Of a DNA stretch of 64,000 bases, positions 17,141 through 25,789 are shown one piece after another; position 1 is the first letter of the stretch, and the number at the start of each line of letters is the position of its first letter. Origin of the DNA: DATKDF01 sp963752045. Lineage in GTDB: Bacteria > Acidobacteriota > Vicinamibacteria > Vicinamibacterales > SCN-69-37. The position numbers were made by a program, and so were the translations under genes. The stretch spans positions 1-64,000 of the forward strand of contig CAVVWN010000010.1 of the NCBI GenBank assembly GCA_963752045.1. The letters run 5' to 3'. The notes under the pieces are model-generated. The model was not told the DNA's origin. It did no database searches and was given only the letters and a program-made list of their open reading frames with translations.

Positions 17141-18515
17141 ACTTCGCGATCTCGACGCGCGTCGCCTGCGCCGTCGCTGCCGTGATCATCACGCCGCGGA
17201 CCTTCAGCGTCGGGCTCGTCGCGCCGAGCGCCAGCACTGCCGCGCAGCTGGTCTTCTTGAACTCCGTGGAGCTCGTCGTCGAGAAGGTGATGCTGCCGAT
17301 CGTGAACGTCAGCGCCGGACACGGCCCGGAGATCGGCCCGACAACCGCGCCCTCTACGTCGACGTCATCGTCTTCGCTCTCGATCGTGAGCTTCTTGGCG
17401 AGGACGGTGCCGCCCGCCTGAACCGTGCCGGAGACCTCGATCGTCTGGCCGATCTGGAGGACGGTGAAATCCAGGTTGTCACCGCGGCGTCGAACTTCGG
17501 TGGCGCCCGTCGTCGTGACCGTCGTGCCCCCGATCGCCAGCGTCAGGGCAGGTGCCGTGCCGCCGATCGACGTGAGGGTTCCCGTGAACTCCGCTTCGGT
17601 CGCGTCGTCATCGTCATCGTCGTCGGAGCCATTGACGTGAATGCGCAGGGCCTGTACGAAACCGTCACCTTGCTGGCCCTTGACTTCGACTCGCGCACCG
17701 ACGATCAGGTCGGCGAACGCGCTGCCGCCAAAGAACTCGGTGGCGCCGTCCCCGCGAACTTCCCGGCCGCCGACGAAGAAGGTGAAGGCCGTCGGGCCGA
17801 ACGTCGCGCCGAGCGAGCCGATCACGCCATTGACGTTCACCGGCAGGCTCGTGTTGGTGTTCTGGATGTCGATGAGGCTCGCGAGGAGCGATCCGCCGCT
17901 CGTCTGGCCTTTCACGTGCACGCGCTGGCCGATGGCGAGGTCGGCGAACGCCAGGGTCTGGCTGCCCATCAGCACGCGTGTGTTGATATCGGTCATGACC
18001 GTGCGGCCGGCGACGACCAGCGAGCCCGGCGCCGTCGTTGGTGGCAGGGATTCGACCCGGCCCTCCACCTGTTCCTCGTTGCCGCTGCTGCGCCTCTCGG
18101 CCTCGAGTGAGAGCGATGACCCTGTGAGCTGCAGCGTGAGCTCAATCGTCTGGCCCGCCGTGACGTTCGGAATGGTGATCGTGCCGCTGATGCCGGGTCC
18201 GCTGAACTCCAGCGTGAGGGTGCCGCCGGGGACGTTCGTCAGCGTGAACTTGCCGCTGGCGTCTACCGTGGTCGAGATGGTCGTGCCGGCAATGGTGACG
18301 ACGATGCTGGCCGGGCCGGCGTCGGGCCGCAGGCCCGACGTCGAGGCCGTGCCTCCGCCCGTCGTTGCACCGCCAATCGAGCCTGAGATCGTCGTGCCGG
18401 TGGAGCCCGCCGGGAACGAGGGAACAGGCGTCGGCGAGGGGCCCGACGGGCTCGAACCCGAACAGGCGCCGACGAGGAAAGCGACGGGAACGATCAACGC
18501 GAGAATGCGACGCAC
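17139..18515 (-). CDS. Multi-domain DUF5666 lipoprotein
   Basis: This 458-residue protein begins with a lipoprotein signal (LVGACSG), continues with a carboxypeptidase-regulatory-like beta domain (about residues 40-130) and then about four DUF5666 repeats. Each repeat has the pattern of a tested value, an IGQRV/VGARV block and a VxVKGQ strand. A run of seven Asp residues separates two repeats. Such proteins are frequent in Acidobacteriota and have no known activity. GTG at 18515 is chosen because GGAGG lies five bases upstream. Confidence 0.78.
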   Translation of the reverse strand: MRRILALIVPVAFLVGACSGSSPSGPSPTPVPSFPAGSTGTTISGSIGGATTGGGTASTSGLRPDAGPASIVVTIAGTTISTTVDASGKFTLTNVPGGTLTLEFSGPGISGTITIPNVTAGQTIELTLQLTGSSLSLEAERRSSGNEEQVEGRVESLPPTTAPGSLVVAGRTVMTDINTRVLMGSQTLAFADLAIGQRVHVKGQTSGGSLLASLIDIQNTNTSLPVNVNGVIGSLGATFGPTAFTFFVGGREVRGDGATEFFGGSAFADLIVGARVEVKGQQGDGFVQALRIHVNGSDDDDDDDATEAEFTGTLTSIGGTAPALTLAIGGTTVTTTGATEVRRRGDNLDFTVLQIGQTIEVSGTVQAGGTVLAKKLTIESEDDDVDVEGAVVGPISGPCPALTFTIGSITFSTTSSTEFKKTSCAAVLALGATSPTLKVRGVMITAATAQATRVEIAK

Positions 18516-18614
18516 AAGTACCTCCGACGTGGATAGCGGCCCCGATGTGGGACCATGACATTCACAGCAAACATCGTGCCCCGACCCGTGCCTGTCTTTG
18601 CCGGGTGCGGGCGG

Positions 18615-18636
18615 CCCGGCGTCGATCGACGCCGGG
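18615..18636. promoter_or_regulatory. 22-nt perfect palindrome upstream of the DUF5666 gene
   Basis: The sequence CCCGGCGTCGA and its exact inverse lie 100 bases before the GTG start of the downstream minus-strand gene, next to an A/T run on the plus strand. It could be an operator or a stem in the leader. The A/T run is on the wrong side for an intrinsic terminator of the upstream gene. Confidence 0.4.
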
Positions 18637-18661
18637 TAAAAAAGACGTCCGCGCCCCTCCG

Positions 18662-19594
18662 CTACTGTGTAATTCGTTCGACGAACGTCGCGAGCACCGT
18701 GACGCCGTCGGCCATCCGCACGCCGCGGAGGCGCACCGTGGCACCCTCGGCCAGGATGTCGCACAGCGAGCCGGAGAACTTCGTCCACTCGTTCACCAGG
18801 ATTGCGTTGGCGCCCACGACGAACCGGACCTCCGTGTCAGTGGCGCTCAGGAGCGAAAGCGGGCCCTCGGCCGCGACGTCGAGGTCCGCCCGGCTGAGGT
18901 TGATCTCGGCCACATCGATCGTCGTGGCCGTCACCGCGCCAAAGAGCTCGATGACGAGGCGCGGCCGGAGAATCGAGAGCGGTAGCAGGTCGGCATTCCG
19001 GCGGACGATGGTCGCCGCCGTGGTCGACACGACGCGGCCCGTGCTGATGGTGTTCAGCACGAGATCCGGTTCGATTCCGGTCGTTGACGACAGGTAGATT
19101 TCGCCAAATTTCTCAGCGGTCGGAAATGGTCCTGAAGGCCCATCGCTCGCCGGCCACGAGCACCACGCTGGCGGCGGAGGCGGCGGTGGGGGAGGCGGCG
19201 GGGGGGGAGGCGTGTCGCCGCTGCCGCTCGAGTCACTCGGAGGTGCCGGATCGTTCAGGACGCGGCTGTTGACGTGAATGCGATTCGCAAATACGTGATC
19301 CGGACGCAGAACGCCCTTGACTTCGACCCGGACGCCGTTTGCGAGATGGCCGAACGCGCTCTCGCCGAAGAACTCCGTGCCGGCGTCACCCTTGACCGGC
19401 GTGGCGCCGACCATGAAGTGGAAGTCGGCGGCGGTGCCCCCGAAATCGCTCACGACGCCGTTGACGTTCGCCGGCTTGTCAGCTTTCGCGTTGAGGCTTC
19501 CCGCCGGAACCGGCGAGGGCGCCGCCGGATTCGCCTGCGAGCAGGCCGAGGCCAGGAGCCCAATGGACAGCACAGAGAGCAGTAGACGACGCAC
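18662..19594 (-). CDS. DUF5666 lipoprotein with poly-proline linker
   Basis: This 310-residue protein has a lipoprotein signal (LLASACSQ), one DUF5666 domain at about residues 40-110, a run of about 14 prolines and a second beta-rich DUF5666-like domain. It is a paralogue of the neighbouring gene downstream and may share its promoter. The start is GTG at 19594, with GGAGG four bases upstream. The function is unknown. Confidence 0.75.
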   Translation of the reverse strand: MRRLLLSVLSIGLLASACSQANPAAPSPVPAGSLNAKADKPANVNGVVSDFGGTAADFHFMVGATPVKGDAGTEFFGESAFGHLANGVRVEVKGVLRPDHVFANRIHVNSRVLNDPAPPSDSSGSGDTPPPPPPPPPPPPPPAWCSWPASDGPSGPFPTAEKFGEIYLSSTTGIEPDLVLNTISTGRVVSTTAATIVRRNADLLPLSILRPRLVIELFGAVTATTIDVAEINLSRADLDVAAEGPLSLLSATDTEVRFVVGANAILVNEWTKFSGSLCDILAEGATVRLRGVRMADGVTVLATFVERITQ

Positions 19595-19782
19595 ATATCC
19601 TCCGGATCATCGAAAGGCGCGGCTGGGTACGCCCGGAGGAAGAGCAAACCGCGTTCCGTACGCCGTGACCGGCGGCCGTAACCGCAATCGATTGGCCAGC
19701 CAGCAGATCACGTCACGTACAAAACTGGCAGCGCGCAGCGGGCCGCCCCGTGCCTACGCGTTTCGCATCAGGCTTTCAGAAT

Positions 19783-20811
19783 TCACCCGTGCCGGGCCGG
19801 CTCCCACCTGAGGCCGATCGTGAGGATCTTCTGAATGAGGGCCGGATAGCTGTAGCCGGCACAGTCGGCCGAACGGGCGAAGTCTTCGTGCCGCGCGATC
19901 TGCGGGTTGGGGTTGGCCTCGAGGACGTAGAGGCGGCCTTCCGTATCGAGGCGTAGGTCGATGCGCGCGTAGCCGCTCAGCTCGAGCACGCGATAGACAC
20001 GCCGCGAGATGTGCTGAATACGTTCCTCGGTGCCCTCTGGCATGGGGTCGGCCAGCCCGGTGAAGATACCGGCCTTCTCCTGGTACTTCGGGCTCCACTT
20101 GGCGCGCTCGGTGGCGATCCGGTGGGTGCCCTCAGCCATGCTCTCGAAGGTCATCTCGAAGGCCGGAAAGGTCTCGAGCCGGTGGTTGCCGACCACGCCA
20201 CAGTACAGCTCGCGCCCGTCGATGTACTGTTCGACGATGGCGTCGGTGCCGATCGACTCGTGGATGAACTGCACGCGCTCGGCGAGCTTGTTCTCCTCGT
20301 CGACGACCGACGCCTGCGAGATGCCGATGGACGCTTCCTGTGTGAGCGACTTCACGATTACCGGAAACCCCAGCCGCTTGGGCAGGCGCGCCCGGCGGCC
20401 GCGCCGGACCACGGTGAACTCGGGCACGGGAATCCGGTGATAGTGCAGCAGCTTCTTCGAGAGCGCCTTGTCGCGCGAGAGCAGCATGCCCCGCGGATTG
20501 CAGCCGGTGTAGGGAAGCTTCAGCAGCTCGAGGTAGCTCACGACGTTCTGGTCGAAGGTGCCGACCTCGTGAAACGCCTCGAGCATGTTGAACGCGATGT
20601 GCGGCTTGAACTCGTCGTTGGCCTGGCGGATGTGCGCCAGCTCGTCCTTGACGCCGAGCACGTGCACGTCATGACGCAGCGGCTTGCTCTTGAGCGTCTT
20701 GACGACGTCGTACTCGGTGCGCCAGGGCACGGTGAGCAGGTCGTGGCCGGCCACGTTGGCCGGCGGAACCTGATAGTCGTGCATCAGCACCAGGACACGC
20801 AGTCGACGCAT
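19783..20811 (-). CDS. ATP-grasp ligase, D-alanine-D-alanine ligase-like
   Basis: This 342-residue protein has the ATP-grasp fold of D-Ala-D-Ala ligases: LGFPVIVKSLTQEAS for ATP binding, IVEQYIDGRELYCG, and the metal-binding end ARIDLRLDTEGRLYVLEANPNP. The N-terminal part resembles a small Rossmann domain but not the canonical Ddl substrate motif, so the amino-acid or peptide substrate is uncertain. Proteins of this type in Acidobacteriota are often annotated only as ATP-grasp. The ATG at 20811 precedes a typical beta-strand start. Confidence 0.8.
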   Translation of the reverse strand: MRRLRVLVLMHDYQVPPANVAGHDLLTVPWRTEYDVVKTLKSKPLRHDVHVLGVKDELAHIRQANDEFKPHIAFNMLEAFHEVGTFDQNVVSYLELLKLPYTGCNPRGMLLSRDKALSKKLLHYHRIPVPEFTVVRRGRRARLPKRLGFPVIVKSLTQEASIGISQASVVDEENKLAERVQFIHESIGTDAIVEQYIDGRELYCGVVGNHRLETFPAFEMTFESMAEGTHRIATERAKWSPKYQEKAGIFTGLADPMPEGTEERIQHISRRVYRVLELSGYARIDLRLDTEGRLYVLEANPNPQIARHEDFARSADCAGYSYPALIQKILTIGLRWEPARHG

Positions 20812-20890
20812 CGGTTCGAGACATTCTATGACAGGTGCGACGGTGTGGGAGTGCGGAGGTGCGGGAGCGCGGCAGGTGCGATGCGTGTTG

Positions 20891-21763
20891 CTATCGATGG
20901 AATGGATCTCGGGCCGGGACGAAACGCGCGGCCGTGGGCGATCCGTCCGGCAGGATCTGGCGCAGGTACCAGTCGATGCCGCGTTCGCGGCGCCAGTCGC
21001 GGGGATAGCCGAGCGACACTTCTTCATAGCGCACGCCGAACCGCACGAGCGTCGTGCGCAGATGCAGATGACCGGACACCACCGCGCGCGCGCCGAAGCG
21101 CGTGGCCCAGTCTTCGGTGCGCGATGTCCCGCACCAGATCGAGAAGCGGGGGATGCGAGGCGGTCGGGCGAGGTCGTAGCGGAGGGGCCAGTGGTTGACG
21201 AGCACCGTGCGCGTGCCGGCCGGCAGTCCCGTCAGCCGCGATTCGGTGATGGCGCAGCGGTCCGCGCACCAGGCGGCACGGTTGGCGTACGGATGCGGGT
21301 CGAGCAGCCGCTCGTCGCTGCAGAGAACGCCGGCCTCGCGCGCCCACCGCACCGCGTCGGCGGCCGCGATGTCGGGCGGCCGGAACGTGTAGTCGTACAG
21401 CAGAAACATCGGCACGACCACGGTTCGAGGCTCGCCGGGAAACTCCGGGTACGGGTCTTCGGGCGTCGTCACGCCACGGGCCTGGCAGATCGCGACGAGC
21501 TCGCCGTAGCGGTCGAGGCCGCGGCCACCGTCCTGATGGTTCGAAGAGACCCAGAGGTCGTGGTTGCCCGGCGCCCACACGACGTGAGCGAAGCGGGGGA
21601 CCAGCGTGTCGAGCGCAAGGCGCAGGTGATCGGGCGAGTGGCCGACATCGCCAGCCACGATCAGCCAGTCCTGCGGGTATTGGCCGATGTCGCCGAGGGC
21701 CTCACGGTTGGACGGGTGCGACAGGTGCAGGTCGCTGATGGCGAAGAGGCGGGGACCGGGCAC
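20891..21763 (-). CDS. Calcineurin-like metallophosphoesterase
   Basis: This 290-residue protein shows the metallophosphoesterase signature: ISDLHLSH near the N-terminus, VAGDVGH, APGNHDLW and GHLHLRTT near the end. It should use two metal ions to hydrolyse a phosphate ester; the substrate is not predictable. The GTG start at 21763 is supported by the immediate DxH motif. The gene follows the phosphopantetheinyl transferase gene by 25 bases on the same strand, so the two are probably co-transcribed. Confidence 0.85.
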   Translation of the reverse strand: MPGPRLFAISDLHLSHPSNREALGDIGQYPQDWLIVAGDVGHSPDHLRLALDTLVPRFAHVVWAPGNHDLWVSSNHQDGGRGLDRYGELVAICQARGVTTPEDPYPEFPGEPRTVVVPMFLLYDYTFRPPDIAAADAVRWAREAGVLCSDERLLDPHPYANRAAWCADRCAITESRLTGLPAGTRTVLVNHWPLRYDLARPPRIPRFSIWCGTSRTEDWATRFGARAVVSGHLHLRTTLVRFGVRYEEVSLGYPRDWRRERGIDWYLRQILPDGSPTAARFVPARDPFHR

Positions 21764-21788
21764 GGTACCTGGCGGGTTGCGCCGGCTG

Positions 21789-22532
21789 CTATCCACCGGT
21801 GCTCGCGGTGAACGGATGGAACGTGACCAGGGGCGCCCGGCCGTCGGCGGTGGCCGTGGCGACGGCCACGAGGTGGCCGGGTGTCGGACGTGCCAGCGCG
21901 AACGACCACCGCTCGTCCGTGCCGGCAAGGGATCCGAGGAACGCGACGCGCGCGCCCGCCTTGCCGTCGAGGCTGAAGGCGATCTCGGCGAGCGGCACGG
22001 CAATGCCGAGCCCTCGCGCCTTGAGATACGCCTCCTTGAGGGTCCAGTACACGAGGAAGCGGCCGTGCCAGAGGGCGCCCTGCGCGCGAATGTCCTCGAC
22101 TTCGGCTGGCGCGCAGTAGCGAGAGACGATGCCGGGCTCGGAGGCACGCCGGTCCAGGTGCTCGACGTCCACGCCGACATCCCGGCCGAACGCGAGCGCG
22201 CACACGACGAGCCCGCCGCTGTGCGCGAGATTGAAGCGGAGCGCGGTTGCCGGATGGGAGATCTCCGGTCTGCCGTGCGGACCTTCCTGCCAGGTCCACG
22301 CGCCGGGAGCGCAGCCGAGCGCACCTCCGACAAGGAGCCTGGCCATGGCCCGGCCCAGCAGGAACATGTGTCGGTCCACGTCGTGCCTGAAGCGGTCGTG
22401 GCGCGTGCGCTCGGTGGGGTCGAGCAGCGCCAGCGCGTGCGTCGCGAGCGCCGGCTGCTCAGTCAAGACGTCCGTACCGGCGTAGTACACGCGCACCTCT
22501 CCTGCGGGCAGCGGTGACGCAGGCGTCGGCAT
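21789..22532 (-). CDS. 4'-phosphopantetheinyl transferase (Sfp type)
   Basis: This 247-residue protein transfers the phosphopantetheine arm of CoA to carrier proteins. The motif HGRPEI is followed by FNLAHSGG, GVDVEH and WTLKEAYLKARG, which are the Sfp-type metal and CoA-binding blocks. Size fits the Sfp class. It is divergent from the malonyl transacylase gene across a 43-bp gap, so a link to fatty acid or polyketide synthesis is likely. Confidence 0.9.
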   Translation of the reverse strand: MPTPASPLPAGEVRVYYAGTDVLTEQPALATHALALLDPTERTRHDRFRHDVDRHMFLLGRAMARLLVGGALGCAPGAWTWQEGPHGRPEISHPATALRFNLAHSGGLVVCALAFGRDVGVDVEHLDRRASEPGIVSRYCAPAEVEDIRAQGALWHGRFLVYWTLKEAYLKARGLGIAVPLAEIAFSLDGKAGARVAFLGSLAGTDERWSFALARPTPGHLVAVATATADGRAPLVTFHPFTASTGG

Positions 22533-22575
22533 TGCGATAGTATGGCCCGGCTTCTGACGGACCGCATCACATCTC

Positions 22576-23436
22576 ATGCCTGCAGCGTGTCTCTTTCCCG
22601 GCCAGGGCTCCCAGTCGAAAGGCATGGGCGCCGAGTTGTTCGACCGATTCCCCGACTGGACGGCCGAGGCCGACGTGATACTCGGCTATTCGATTCGCGA
22701 ACTGTGCGTCGACGACCCGCGAGGCGAGCTCGGGCTCACCCAGTTCACGCAACCGGCGCTCTTCGTCGTCAGTGCGCTGACGTATCGGGCGCGGCAGGAG
22801 GACGGGGCTCCGCTACCCGACTTTCTCGCCGGCCACAGCCTGGGCGAATACAACGCGCTTCTGGCGGCGTCGGTCTTCGATTTTCCGACGGGTCTCAGAC
22901 TCGTTCGCGAGCGAGGCGCGCTCATGGGCCGCGTGCGCGGCGGCGGCATGGCTGCCGTCGTCGGCATGGAGCCGTCGCGGATCGAGAGCATGCTTCAGGA
23001 GAGCGACGAGGGCCGACGGCTCGACGTGGCCAACTTCAATTCCTTCGACCAGACCGTGATCGCCGGGCCGAAAGACGACCTCGAGGCCGTCAAGCCCGCC
23101 TTCGAAGCCGCCGGCGTCCGCGCGTACATCATGCTCAACGTCAGCGCCCCGTTCCATTCGCGCTACATGCAGGCGGCGATGTCCGAGTTTGACGCCACGC
23201 TCGGCGCCGTCACGCTGGCTGCGCCCGAGATCCCGGTGATCTCGAACGTGGAGGCCAGGCCCTACGCGGCCGACCGCGTGCGGGAAACGCTTGGGCGGCA
23301 GATAGGCCGTTCGGTCCGCTGGCTCGACTCGATCCTGTATCTCATGGATGCCGGCGTGGAGGACTTCCAGGAAGTGGGACCCGGCAGCGTGCTGCGCAAG
23401 CTCGTGGCGCAGATCAGGAAGAAGCGGGCGGGCTGA
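22576..23436 (+). CDS. Malonyl-CoA:ACP transacylase (FabD/trans-acyltransferase type)
   Basis: This 286-residue acyltransferase has the oxyanion motif FPGQGSQ, the nucleophile motif GHSLGEYNAL, the specificity and catalytic His block VSAPFHSRYM and the C-terminal EVGPGSVL. The wording GHSLGEY with NAL is close to stand-alone acyltransferases that serve trans-AT polyketide synthases, but ordinary FabD also fits. No carrier protein or ketosynthase gene lies next to it in this window. Confidence 0.88.
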   Translation: MPAACLFPGQGSQSKGMGAELFDRFPDWTAEADVILGYSIRELCVDDPRGELGLTQFTQPALFVVSALTYRARQEDGAPLPDFLAGHSLGEYNALLAASVFDFPTGLRLVRERGALMGRVRGGGMAAVVGMEPSRIESMLQESDEGRRLDVANFNSFDQTVIAGPKDDLEAVKPAFEAAGVRAYIMLNVSAPFHSRYMQAAMSEFDATLGAVTLAAPEIPVISNVEARPYAADRVRETLGRQIGRSVRWLDSILYLMDAGVEDFQEVGPGSVLRKLVAQIRKKRAG

Positions 23437-23472
23437 CGAGCGGCCCGCCCGGACCGTCGGATCTCCGAACCC

Positions 23473-24267
23473 TCAGCGCGCCCGCAGGCGGATCGCGCCG
23501 TTCACCGTCTCGAGCCGAACGCGCGCGCCGCCAGGTCCCAGCCGGCCCTCGACCCGTCGCCGCGACTCCTCGCTCGTGTCGAGGCCCAGGTCTCCGGTCG
23601 AGATCGACCCGTTTGTGACGCGCGCCGAGATGTCCGCACCGGCATCGCGCGGCAGCGCCACCGTGATCTGCCCGTTGACCGTTTCGCAGCTCACGCCCTG
23701 ATCGCCGAGCGCGGCAAACTCCAGCGAGATGGCCCCGTTTGTGGCCGCCACCGACGCGCCGTTGCCGAGGCCGGTGCCCTCGATTCGGCCGTTGGTCGCG
23801 TCAATGCGGAGCTCGCCGGCGATGTTCTCGACGCGGATGTCGCCGTTGGTCGTTTCGAGCCGCACGTTCGCCCACGCCGGAAGCGTGACCGTGTAGTTGA
23901 CGAGACGATTGACGCCCAGGCTCATGCCCGTGGCCTTGCTGTCGAGCCTGACGCGACTCTCCGAGGCGGTCTCGCGGATCTCGAACTCCTCGAGCAACTC
24001 CCGGGCCCGCTCTTCGGTGGAGGCCTTGACGATGCGTTCGGCCACGACGTCCATGGTGTCGCCTTCACCGGCGGTGACCGTGATCGTGCCATTCGTGTTG
24101 AGAATCTCCACCGTCGCTCCGGGCGCGAGCTCGTAGCTCTTCGTCCACTGGTTGCGGGCTTCTTCCTGGGCCATCAGGTTGATGCCGCATGCCGTCGAGG
24201 ACAGAAGGGCTGCCGTGAACGCGGCCAGGAGGACCGTGGAACGTGGGGATTTACAGAAGGTCTGCAT
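23473..24267 (-). CDS. DUF4097 beta-helix-like exported protein
   Basis: This 264-residue protein has an N-terminal signal ending near TACG and a DUF4097 domain with repeated TNGxI strands (for example TTNGDIRVENI and ATNGRIEG) that form a right-handed beta structure. Members are often encoded near anti-sigma or stress genes, but none is adjacent here. The function is unknown. The ATG at 24267 is the second Met in the frame and is nearest to the signal helix. Confidence 0.75.
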   Translation of the reverse strand: MQTFCKSPRSTVLLAAFTAALLSSTACGINLMAQEEARNQWTKSYELAPGATVEILNTNGTITVTAGEGDTMDVVAERIVKASTEERARELLEEFEIRETASESRVRLDSKATGMSLGVNRLVNYTVTLPAWANVRLETTNGDIRVENIAGELRIDATNGRIEGTGLGNGASVAATNGAISLEFAALGDQGVSCETVNGQITVALPRDAGADISARVTNGSISTGDLGLDTSEESRRRVEGRLGPGGARVRLETVNGAIRLRAR

Positions 24268-24359
24268 GTGGGATACATACGGCCGCAAGCCGCCTGGAGT
24301 TCGCCGGGCCGACGGGCGAAACGGAGCGGCCCCGGGGGCGGATTCGGCGGAGGGTGGAC

Positions 24360-25406
24360 ATGGCGGTGCGTGCGAAGACGGTGGTGCTCGCAGCGGTGGG
24401 ACTCGGCCTGGCCCTTCTCATCGGGTTCGTGATGTCGGTCGGCTGGGAGGTCGTGCTCGGCCCGAAGGCCAGGCCTGTGACGGACCGGACCTTCGAAGTG
24501 ACGCAGGCGAGGCTCGCTCGCGGCCAATACCTCGTCGAGGGGCCGGCCCACTGCTTCCATTGCCACACCGAGCACGACTTCAGCGACCCGACCTACCCCA
24601 TCGTGCAGGAGAAGAAGGGCGCCGGCTGGGAGTTGCCGATTCCGGAGCTCGGGCGGGTTTACAGCCGCAACATCACGTCCGATCCCGAGACGGGCATCGG
24701 CAACTGGACCGACGATGAGATTGCCCGCGCGATTCGCGAAGGCGTGAGCCGCGACGGCTCGGCGCTCTTTCCCGTGATGCCGTACCCCGTGTTCGCCCGC
24801 CTCGACGAGGAGGATCTGGCATCGATCGTCGTTTATCTACGGAGCCTGCCACCAGTGAAGAACCTCGTGCCGCGGAGCGAGTACGTCTTCCCCCTGAATT
24901 TCATCATCAACACGATTCCCGAGCCGCTCGAGGAGCCCGTTCGCTCGCACCCGTCGAGCACGCCGGCCGAGCGCGGCGCTTATCTCGCCGGCATTGCCGA
25001 TTGTCACGGGTGCCATACACCCATTGACGAGCAGGGCACCCCGCTTCCAGGCATGGACTTCGGTGGCGGGGCGGTTTTCCACGATCCGGGGCAGGGCGGG
25101 CGCGCGCTCGTCAGCATGAACATCACGCCCGATGCGTCGGGCATTCCGCATTACGACGCGGACCTCTTCCTTCAGGTCATCCGGGAGGGCCGGCTGCCGG
25201 GCAGGACCCTGAATCACATCATGCCGTTCGAGTTCTTCCGCAACATGACCGATGACGACCTTCGGGACATCTTCGCGTATCTCGAGACGCTCACCCCGGT
25301 GCAGCACCGCGTGAGCAATACCGACCCGCCCACGCCATGCGCGAGGTGCGGCCAGACCCACGGGCTCGGGGAACTCAACGCGGCTGCGACGGCTGTGGGC
25401 AGGTAG
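24360..25406 (+). CDS. Dihaem cytochrome c, membrane-anchored
   Basis: This 348-residue protein has an N-terminal membrane anchor and two class I cytochrome c domains with CFHCH and CHGCH motifs. Each is followed by a NITSDPETG or NITPDASGI block with a downstream Met region, as in alcohol or aldehyde dehydrogenase cytochrome subunits. Near the C-terminus CARCGQTH resembles a damaged third haem site. It should transfer electrons in the periplasm. No dehydrogenase partner is adjacent. It is divergent from the DUF4097 gene. Confidence 0.88.
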   Translation: MAVRAKTVVLAAVGLGLALLIGFVMSVGWEVVLGPKARPVTDRTFEVTQARLARGQYLVEGPAHCFHCHTEHDFSDPTYPIVQEKKGAGWELPIPELGRVYSRNITSDPETGIGNWTDDEIARAIREGVSRDGSALFPVMPYPVFARLDEEDLASIVVYLRSLPPVKNLVPRSEYVFPLNFIINTIPEPLEEPVRSHPSSTPAERGAYLAGIADCHGCHTPIDEQGTPLPGMDFGGGAVFHDPGQGGRALVSMNITPDASGIPHYDADLFLQVIREGRLPGRTLNHIMPFEFFRNMTDDDLRDIFAYLETLTPVQHRVSNTDPPTPCARCGQTHGLGELNAAATAVGR

Positions 25407-25415
25407 TCTCAGCGC

Positions 25416-25634
25416 CTATTTGAGTCCGGCCTCGAGATGCCGCAGCATCACCATCCGATGCGCCACTTGGTGGTCCGAGAGCACGCGCCGCTCACCTGAC
25501 GCCGGCGCGGGGTCCCGGGCAAAGAGTGGCAGGGAGTCGGCTTCCCGGCGCCTGGCTTCCCGATACGCGGCAAGGTCCACCAGCCTGGCCGCAGGATTGG
25601 CGCTAGCGCCGGCTTCGGATGGTGTGCGTGTCAT
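25416..25634 (-). CDS. Small hypothetical protein (72 aa)
   Basis: A short frame follows a good GGAGG seven bases before an ATG at 25634. The product is polar, has an AAYREARRREADSL amphipathic helix and no recognisable domain. It may be a real small gene because the Shine-Dalgarno spacing is good, but no family is recognised. Confidence 0.45.
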   Translation of the reverse strand: MTRTPSEAGASANPAARLVDLAAYREARRREADSLPLFARDPAPASGERRVLSDHQVAHRMVMLRHLEAGLK

Positions 25635-25789
25635 GGCGTCCTCCAGCCCGGCCCTGTTCCCGGCCGACGCCACCAGTGTGGGACCGGGGTCTGACAGGGC
25701 AGGTCACGGGCGGAGGCGGCTGGCGTAGCGAAGGTCAGGCGAAGCTCGCCGTCGCGCCGCCGCCGGAAACTGCGATACTTTGACGCTGC

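Noticed and set aside
18636..18645. A/T run next to the 22-nt palindrome as an intrinsic terminator
   Set aside because: For minus-strand transcription the T run comes before the stem, and for the plus strand the run is A-rich, so the polarity does not fit.
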